From [Eubacterium] siraeum (GTDB taxonomy: Bacteria; Bacillota; Clostridia; Oscillospirales; Ruminococcaceae): a stretch of 64,000 nt of DNA. The notes under the pieces are model-generated. The model was not told the origin of the DNA. It saw only the letters and a list, made by a program, of their open reading frames with translations, and made no database searches. Shown here piece by piece: positions 59,237 through 64,000 of this stretch. The stretch covers positions 682,001-746,000 of the forward strand of contig CP102281.1 in the NCBI GenBank assembly GCA_025150425.1, read 5' to 3'. Made by a program: the position numbers and the translations under genes. Every line of letters starts with the position of its first letter. Positions within the stretch are counted from its first letter, which is position 1.

Positions 59237-60007
59237 TTATTCTGCGAGTTCTTTCTTTGCTCTTACCGAGTCAAACTCAAATGTGTTAAGGAATTGTTTT
59301 GCCCTTTCTGTCTTAGGGTTATCAAAGAACTCATCGGGCGTTGCTTCTTCCACGATCTTTCCGTTGTCGAGGAAGATTATTCTGTCTGCTATCGCTCTTG
59401 CAAACTGCATTTCGTGTGTTACTATCAGCATTGTGCGACCCTGCTTTGCAAGATCGAGCATAACGTCAAGTACCTCACGGACCATTTCGGGATCGAGTGC
59501 CGCAGTTACCTCGTCAAAGAGCAGTATTTCAGGGTGCATACAAAGCGCACGGACGATAGCCACACGCTGCTTCTGACCGCCGGAAAGCTCTCTGGGGTAG
59601 CTTTTAGCCTTTTCTTTTAGTCCCACTCTTTCGAGCAGTGACATTGCTTCCTGCTTTACCTCTTCTTTATCCCTTTTCTGTACCTTGCACGGTGCTAGAA
59701 GAATATTGTCAAGCACCGTCAGGTGAGGGAACAGGTCATAGCTCTGGAATACCATTCCTATACGCTGTCTTAAAAGAGGAAGCGTCTTGCTGTTTCTTTC
59801 GATTACATCGCCGTCAAGCGTTATACTGCCTTCCTGTATCGGCTCAAGTGCGTTTATACAGCGCAGGAGAGTTGACTTTCCGCAGCCGCTCGGCCCTACT
59901 ATTACTATGACCTCGCTCTTTTTTACGGAAAAGCTGATACCGTCAAGTATCGTTGTGTCATCAAAACGCTTTACAACGTTGTCTATTGTTAATAATGCAT
60001 CTGCCAT
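59237..60007 (-). CDS. Polar amino acid ABC transporter ATP-binding protein
   Basis: The 256-residue ATPase of the GlnQ/HisP class has Walker A GPSGCGKST, Q-loop FQSYDLFPHL, signature LSGGQKQR, Walker B ILLFDEV and H-loop VTHE. I take the ATG at 60007 because GGAG precedes it by nine bases; a 15-base longer frame overlaps the permease gene. Its DEV has Val in place of the usual Pro after Walker B, as in several GlnQ proteins. Confidence 0.93.
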   Translation of the reverse strand: MADALLTIDNVVKRFDDTTILDGISFSVKKSEVIVIVGPSGCGKSTLLRCINALEPIQEGSITLDGDVIERNSKTLPLLRQRIGMVFQSYDLFPHLTVLDNILLAPCKVQKRDKEEVKQEAMSLLERVGLKEKAKSYPRELSGGQKQRVAIVRALCMHPEILLFDEVTAALDPEMVREVLDVMLDLAKQGRTMLIVTHEMQFARAIADRIIFLDNGKIVEEATPDEFFDNPKTERAKQFLNTFEFDSVRAKKELAE

Positions 60008-60012
60008 ACGCT

Positions 60013-60699
60013 TTAGCTCCATTTCTTTTCAAGGTATTTCGCAAGCATACTTATCGGCCAGCAGGCGATGAAGTATAGCAGGAATACCGTCAGATACACT
60101 CCGAATGCACCATTCGGACTTGTCATTCTGTTAGCTTCTATTATCTGCTGTGCGACCTTCAGAACCTCTACAACGCCTATCATAAGGATAAGGCTTGTCG
60201 TCTTTATCATTCTTGTTATCAGATTTATCGAAAGCGGTATGAGCCGTCTTATCGTCTGCGGTATGATAACATAAAGATAAGTCTGTGCGTTCGTCAGTCC
60301 GAGAGCCTCACTGCTTTCATACTGATGCTTCGGTATTGAGATAAGTGCGCCTCGCACAAGGTCGCCCATTTCGGCAGTACCCCATAATACGAATACTATT
60401 ATAGAGGCCGCTTCGCCCGAAAGATCCCAGCCGAAAGCCCTTGTCGTTCCGAAGAACATTATGAAAAGAAGCACGAGCTGCGGCATTATTCTTATAAATT
60501 CAAGATACACACGAAGAACGGCTTTCAATATCCTGTTCTTCTTTGTCATAAGTACGCCCATTCCGATACCGAGCGGTATGCTTATCGCAACCGATACAAG
60601 GCTTATCCAGAGCGCCGTCCACAGTCCTCCGAGAAGTCTTATGAAGTTTGTACCCTTGAACAGAACGTCTATTCCGAGATTAACCGCCAAATCCTGCAC
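60013..60699 (-). CDS. Polar amino acid ABC transporter permease (HisM/GlnP type, second)
   Basis: The 228-residue permease has about five membrane helices and the EAA-like motif SSEALGLTNAQTYLYVIIPQTIRRLIP. The start is GTG at 60699, placed by AGGAGGGT eight bases upstream. It overlaps the preceding permease by 20 bp. It forms the membrane path with the first permease. Confidence 0.9.
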   Translation of the reverse strand: MQDLAVNLGIDVLFKGTNFIRLLGGLWTALWISLVSVAISIPLGIGMGVLMTKKNRILKAVLRVYLEFIRIMPQLVLLFIMFFGTTRAFGWDLSGEAASIIVFVLWGTAEMGDLVRGALISIPKHQYESSEALGLTNAQTYLYVIIPQTIRRLIPLSINLITRMIKTTSLILMIGVVEVLKVAQQIIEANRMTSPNGAFGVYLTVFLLYFIACWPISMLAKYLEKKWS

Positions 60700-61339
60700 G
60701 GCGCACCCTCCTTTCAACTATCGTTCCGACGATTGAGATCGGAAGAAGTATTATGAGATAGAAGCCGACCAGCAGGCACAGAGCCTCGGTGGTATCGTTG
60801 TACATTCCCATAAGATCCTTAGCCATAAACATAAGGTCAAGCAGGCTTATCGCACTGAACACGCTTGTTTCCTTCATAAGAAATATCACGTTTGCGACAA
60901 ATGCCGGTATACTTACCGACATTGCCTGCGGAAGTATCACATAACGCATTGCCTGCATTTTGTTCATTCCGAGAGAATAGGCGCTTTCTGTCTGTATCTT
61001 GTCTACCGATTCAAGTCCGCTTCTGAAAGCCTCCGCCATGTAGCTTCCTCCGAGGAAGGCAAGTCCTGCGATACCGCAGGTTTCGGCGTCGGTCGGTATG
61101 CCGACTTTAGGCAGTCCGTAATAGATGAAAAAAAGCTGTACTAAAAGCGGTGTATTGCGGCTTATTTCAATGTAGACGGAAACTATACGGCGGATAACCG
61201 GTACCTTGTAGTACTGAACCACTGCACATATAAGCCCTATGATGATCGAGAATATTATACCAAGAACACCGAGCTTTACAGTCAGCAGTGCGGCTTCCCC
61301 GAACAGCGGCAGGTACTCAGCGATAGCGTTAAGATCCAT
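60680..61339 (-). CDS. Polar amino acid ABC transporter permease (first)
   Basis: The 219-residue permease has YIEISRNTPLLVQLFFIYYGLPK (the QLFFxYFGLP-type motif) and the EAA-like TESAYSLGMNKMQAMRYVILPQAMSVSIPAF. The ATG at 61339 follows AAAGGATGTGACGGT. It is the first gene of the transporter operon. The ~255-nt leader upstream contains a Cys-rich uORF and a terminator. Confidence 0.92.
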   Translation of the reverse strand: MDLNAIAEYLPLFGEAALLTVKLGVLGIIFSIIIGLICAVVQYYKVPVIRRIVSVYIEISRNTPLLVQLFFIYYGLPKVGIPTDAETCGIAGLAFLGGSYMAEAFRSGLESVDKIQTESAYSLGMNKMQAMRYVILPQAMSVSIPAFVANVIFLMKETSVFSAISLLDLMFMAKDLMGMYNDTTEALCLLVGFYLIILLPISIVGTIVERRVRRAGFGG

Positions 61340-61373
61340 ACCGTCACATCCTTTCGATTTACTGTGCCACAGG

Positions 61374-61404
61374 CAAAATAAAAGCCGGGCAATTATGCTC
61401 CCGG
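61374..61404 (-). terminator. Leader terminator (attenuator) of the amino-acid transporter operon
   Basis: On the minus strand CCGGG and CCCGG (61400-61404 and 61385-61389) pair and are followed by CTTTTATTTT. The CCGGG arm is also part of TTGTCCGGGAGC (61397-61408), which pairs perfectly over 12 bp with GCTCCCGGACAA (61477-61488) in the leader peptide region. The two structures are mutually exclusive. Confidence 0.72.
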
Positions 61405-61429
61405 ACAAATGACAGTCGCCGCAGTGCTT

Positions 61430-61540
61430 TTACGGCTGTATGACAACAATGCCGCTGCACCCAAATGCCATTTTACTTGTCCGGGAGCTGATACAGCAAC
61501 ACATTATTCTGTTGTGCGTTGATGAAATAGCAGCGTACAT
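61430..61540 (-). CDS. Cys-rich leader peptide (36 aa) of the amino-acid transporter operon
   Basis: A small reading frame starts at 61540, seven bases after GGAGG (61548-61552). It encodes 36 residues with Met-Cys-Cys-Cys at positions 13-16 (codons 61493-61501) and another Cys at 28. The left arm of a 12-bp antiterminator-like stem starts five bases after the third Cys codon. This is the classic layout of ribosome-stalling attenuation, so cysteine availability probably regulates the operon. The frame is too short for most gene callers. Confidence 0.7.
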   Translation of the reverse strand: MYAAISSTHNRIMCCCISSRTSKMAFGCSGIVVIQP

Positions 61541-61576
61541 CGTATTTCCTCCGTTTGTTTCAAAACTTATAATTCT

Positions 61577-61629
61577 CATCGGTTTTGTTCCGATGATGCT
61601 ATTATACTACCTAAAACCTACTTTGTCAA
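61577..61629 (-). promoter_or_regulatory. Perfect sigma-A promoter and 5' hairpin of the amino-acid transporter operon
   Basis: Read on the minus strand: TTGACA (61624-61629), a 17-bp spacer and TATAAT (61601-61606). The likely start site is near 61594, immediately followed by a 6-bp hairpin (CATCGG with CCGATG, 61577-61595). Confidence 0.85.
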
Positions 61630-61639
61630 TAGGTTAAGG

Positions 61640-61779
61640 GTATTTTATTGAAAATTTTTTTGGAGGTATAATCCAATGTATGCGGTTTTCGGGATTGTTG
61701 TGCGGGATTAACGGGTTTGCCGCCCCTCGTCCCTGTTTTGGGCTTCGCCCCTCAACCCCGATTGGTTTCAACAGTGTGC
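61640..61779. other. Intergenic stretch with a GC-rich repeat-like core
   Basis: The stretch holds GCCCCTCGTCCCTG and GGGCTTCGCCCC, similar in style to the GC-rich palindromes of the element at 33686-33861 but without its CAG/CTG ends. No gene is visible. It may be a decayed relative of that element. Confidence 0.35.
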
Positions 61780-61913
61780 TTAACATACAAAATTAATTAT
61801 AGTATAATACGGGGAAAAATGCAAGTAAAATTTTCGGGTGAAAATCACGGTTTTTTGTGGCAGAATGTAAAGTGATGATATGCCTTTACAACACAGCGAA
61901 AAAATGCTAAAAT
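61780..61913 (+). promoter_or_regulatory. Two candidate promoters for the flavin-reductase-like gene
   Basis: TTAACA (61780-61785), 17 bp, TATAAT (61803-61808); and TTTACA (61885-61890), 17 bp, TAAAAT (61908-61913). The second leaves a leader of about 33 nt before the ATG. Confidence 0.65.
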
Positions 61914-61952
61914 AAGTATAACCCTATTACGAATACGAAAGGAATTACGGTT

Positions 61953-62453
61953 ATGAAAGAAATATCGGTAGAAGAACTGAAATTAAATCCCTCCACGCTT
62001 ATCGGCAAGGAGTGGGCATTGCTCACGGCTGGAAACAAGGACGGCTATAATACAATGACAGTAAGCTGGGGACAGATGGGCGAGCTGTGGAACAAGCCCA
62101 CAACGGTAGTCTATATCCGTCCTCAGAGATACACAAAGGAATTTGTTGACAAGAGCGATTATTACACATTGTCATTCCTCCCCGACGGACACAGGGATGC
62201 GCAGAGCTATCTCGGCTCGCATTCGGGCAGAGATGAGGATAAGCTTGCAAAGACCGACCTTACAGGCACTGCAACGGACGATTACGCTTATATAGAGCAG
62301 GCAAAGCTTGTGCTTGTCTGCAAGAAGCTGTACAGACAGCCCATGACGCCCGATTCTTTTATAGACAAGTCGCTTATTGAAAAGTGCTATGCCGCAGGCG
62401 ATTTTCACGAGATGTATGTCGGCGAGATAGTTAAAGTGCTTGTAAGCAAATAA
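61953..62453 (+). CDS. Flavin reductase-like (FMN-binding split barrel) protein
   Basis: The 166-residue protein has the split-barrel flavin reductase fold: LIGKEWALLTAGNKDGYNTMTVSWGQMGELW and RPQRYTKEFVDKSDYYTLSFL are typical of the flavoredoxin-type family. It binds FMN and could pass electrons to partners such as the flavodiiron protein. It has its own promoters and is followed 3 bp later by the FlaR-like gene. Confidence 0.85.
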   Translation: MKEISVEELKLNPSTLIGKEWALLTAGNKDGYNTMTVSWGQMGELWNKPTTVVYIRPQRYTKEFVDKSDYYTLSFLPDGHRDAQSYLGSHSGRDEDKLAKTDLTGTATDDYAYIEQAKLVLVCKKLYRQPMTPDSFIDKSLIEKCYAAGDFHEMYVGEIVKVLVSK

Positions 62454-62456
62454 CCG

Positions 62457-62948
62457 GTGAAAAGGACAGTGGTAATAGGCTGTTCGGGTTCGGGTAAAAG
62501 CGTGTTTTCGAGAAAGCTCCGTGACGCAACAGAATTATCGCTGTACTATCTTGATATGATATGGCATAAGCCCGACGGCACGAACATTTCACGGGAAGAA
62601 TTTGACAAACAGCTCGACAGCATAATATCCCGTGACAGCTGGATAATAGACGGTAACTATCAGCGCACTCTTGAAACAAGGATAAAGGCTTGTGACACAG
62701 TGTTTCTGTTTGACTTGCCGACTGAAATCTGCATTGAGGGCGCATTGTCACGCATAGGCAAAAAGCGTGAGGATATGCCGTGGTTTGAAAATGAGCTTGA
62801 CCCTGAGTTCAGACAATGGATAGAAAGCTTCAGGGCAAATCAGCTCCCCGAAGTATACAGACTGCTTGAGAAATACAAAAACAACAGGGAGATAGTTGTT
62901 TTTCGCACAAGAGAGCAGGCGGATAAGTTTATTGAAAAACTCGTATAA
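62457..62948 (+). CDS. P-loop adenylate-kinase-like protein (FlaR/DNA topology modulation type)
   Basis: The 163-residue nucleotide kinase-like protein has the P-loop GCSGSGKSVFSRKL, then the LDMIWHKPDG region and WIIDGNYQRTLETR (a DGNYxxT motif typical of the FlaR/topology modulation family). The start is GTG, 3 bp after the previous stop, with no clear ribosome binding site, so translation is probably coupled. The name reflects family annotation, and the role is unknown. Confidence 0.82.
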   Translation: MKRTVVIGCSGSGKSVFSRKLRDATELSLYYLDMIWHKPDGTNISREEFDKQLDSIISRDSWIIDGNYQRTLETRIKACDTVFLFDLPTEICIEGALSRIGKKREDMPWFENELDPEFRQWIESFRANQLPEVYRLLEKYKNNREIVVFRTREQADKFIEKLV

Positions 62949-62960
62949 CAGCATAAAAGA

Positions 62961-62996
62961 AAGCTACCGTAAAGTTCATTGCGGTAGCTTTTTGTA
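62961..62996. terminator. Terminator between convergent genes
   Basis: Arms AAAGCTACCG (62961-62970) and CGGTAGCTTT (62983-62992) are followed by TTG on the plus side, with A-rich sequence on the other side. Confidence 0.82.
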
Positions 62997-63010
62997 TTTT
63001 GATTTACATT

Positions 63011-64000
63011 TTACACTTCCCAGCTGCCGAGATACTTTTCCTGTTCCTCAGTCAGCTTATCAATGGTAATGCCCCAGTATCTGAGCTTTCTCTCGGCAAC
63101 CTCCTTATCAACTTCGGCAGGAACGTTTACCGTCATCTTTTCGCCGGCTTTCAGCTTGTCCTTGTTCTTCACAAGATATGCGGCTGACAGTGCCTGTATA
63201 GCAAAGCTCATATCCATTATTTCTGCGGGGTGACCGTCGCCTGCGGCAAGGTTTACAAGTCTGCCCTCGGCAATAACATTTATCCTGTTGCCGTTTGCCA
63301 GCTTGTAGTACTGAATGTTGTTTCTTGCAACGCCCGTTTCAACAGCCATTTCCTTCAGCTTCGCAACGTTTACCTCGACGTCAAAGTGACCTGCGTTAGA
63401 AAGGATAGCCCCGTCCTTCATATTAAGGAATGCCTTTTCTCCGATAACATCGTTACAGCCTGTTACCGTTACAAAGAAGTCGCCTATCTTAGCCGCCTCG
63501 ACCATAGGCATAACCTTAAATCCGTCCATAACTGCTTCCATCGCCTTTATCGGATTTATCTCGGTTACTATTACCGATGCGCCAAGTCCTTTAGCCCTCA
63601 TCGCAACGCCCTTGCCGCACCAGCCATAGCCTGCTACTACAACGTTCTTTCCTGCAACGATCAGATTCGTTGTGCGGTTTATGCCGTCCCAAACCGACTG
63701 ACCCGTGCCGTAGCGGTTATCGAACAGATGCTTGCAGTCTGCGTCATTTACAAGCATCATCGGGAACTTGAGCTGTTTAGCCTTATCCATAGCTACAAGG
63801 CGGATAATTCCCGTTGTGGTTTCTTCACAGCCGCCGATAACGTTCGGGATAAGGTCGGGATATTCATTGTGGATAAGGTTTACAAGGTCGCCGCCGTCAT
63901 CAATGATGACATTGGGAGCGATCTTGATAACCTCCGCCGTATGTGCGTGATATTCCTCCGCAGTAGCACCGTGCCACGCAAATACGTTAAGTCCGCTGTG
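63011..64000 (-). CDS. ahcY: S-adenosylhomocysteinase (5' end outside the window)
   Basis: The enzyme hydrolyses S-adenosylhomocysteine to adenosine and homocysteine. The visible 329 codons include GATAEEYHAHTAEVIK near the right edge, GGCEETTTGIIRL, LVNDADCKHLFDNRYGTGQS, the NAD motif VVAGYGWCGKGVAMRAKGLG and SNAGHFDVEV. The frame is open to base 64000, so the N-terminus is missing. The C-terminus is a little short of the KPxHYRY end of long forms; it ends LGSWEV after YWGITIDKLTEEQEKYL. It is convergent with the FlaR-like gene. Confidence 0.95.
   Translation of the reverse strand, partial: HSGLNVFAWHGATAEEYHAHTAEVIKIAPNVIIDDGGDLVNLIHNEYPDLIPNVIGGCEETTTGIIRLVAMDKAKQLKFPMMLVNDADCKHLFDNRYGTGQSVWDGINRTTNLIVAGKNVVVAGYGWCGKGVAMRAKGLGASVIVTEINPIKAMEAVMDGFKVMPMVEAAKIGDFFVTVTGCNDVIGEKAFLNMKDGAILSNAGHFDVEVNVAKLKEMAVETGVARNNIQYYKLANGNRINVIAEGRLVNLAAGDGHPAEIMDMSFAIQALSAAYLVKNKDKLKAGEKMTVNVPAEVDKEVAERKLRYWGITIDKLTEEQEKYLGSWEV

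Noticed and set aside
61640-61780. A riboswitch upstream of the flavin-reductase-like gene
   Set aside because: There are GC-rich palindromes but no recognisable aptamer core or downstream terminator/antiterminator pair; an FMN or other riboswitch signature was not seen.

Overview
The window looks like a chromosomal segment of an anaerobic, gut-type Clostridium relative in the Ruminococcus / [Eubacterium] siraeum neighbourhood (Oscillospiraceae). This is inferred from gene content: [FeFe]-hydrogenases with Rex, a ferredoxin-dependent 2-oxoacid oxidoreductase, a flavodiiron protein, a GlgB-GlgC-GlgD glycogen cluster, a secreted mannanase and two acetylesterase-like SGNH proteins. Promoters are close to the sigma-A consensus with 17-bp spacers. 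No species name can be proved from the sequence alone.

Layout. 1-0.7 kb: the 3' part of an IS3-family transposase, then tRNA-Ser(UGA). 1.0-6.8 kb (minus): a cell-wall operon with an alpha/beta hydrolase, MurF, a zinc-ribbon membrane protein, D-Ala-D-Ala ligase, a small protein and an RluA-type pseudouridine synthase. 7.0-10.1 kb (minus): a MacB/FtsX-type ABC exporter. 10.4-14 kb: a PPP phosphatase, a NifX-like protein and three membrane proteins of unknown function. 14.1-19.7 kb: beta-mannanase, a YgjP-type metallopeptidase, DegV and two SGNH/acetylesterase proteins. 19.8-24.3 kb: glgB-glgC-glgD. 25.8-29.1 kb: a P-loop ATPase followed by korDABC. 29.1-30.2 kb: a repeat-rich intergenic region carrying a structured RNA. 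30.3-33.6 kb: a possible ribbon-helix-helix protein and ClpB. 34.0-36.4 kb: a secreted metallo-beta-lactamase-fold lipoprotein and an AbiF-like HEPN locus with its own small RNA. 36.5-42.4 kb: YicC, a PLP enzyme, GNAT, two M42 peptidases and LysR. 42.5-48.4 kb: the Rex, sensory hydrogenase, PP2C phosphatase and group B hydrogenase operon. 48.5-53 kb: TetR and a second MacB-type exporter. 53-61.6 kb: flavodiiron protein, rhodanese-TtcA, AzlCD, an SGNH hydrolase and a polar amino-acid ABC transporter. The end holds a flavin-reductase-like protein, a FlaR-like kinase and part of S-adenosylhomocysteinase.

Five non-coding features stand out. (1) An AbiF/Abi_2 HEPN protein is preceded by a consensus promoter, a roughly 73-nt structured RNA and an intrinsic terminator, the layout of a type III toxin-antitoxin locus; its 3' end carries two homopolymer frameshifts. 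(2) An orphan structured RNA in the korC downstream region resembles the HEARO / IscB omegaRNA scaffold, with no nuclease gene beside it. (3) That RNA lies in one of two elements with related CAG...CTG ends, each sitting between two copies of the local terminator hairpin. (4) The two paralogous ABC exporters, 39 kb apart, share arrays of GTTAG-N6-CTAAT half-site pairs at an exact 19-bp period. (5) The amino-acid transporter is preceded by a leader peptide with three consecutive Cys codons and competing hairpins, pointing to cysteine or cystine attenuation.
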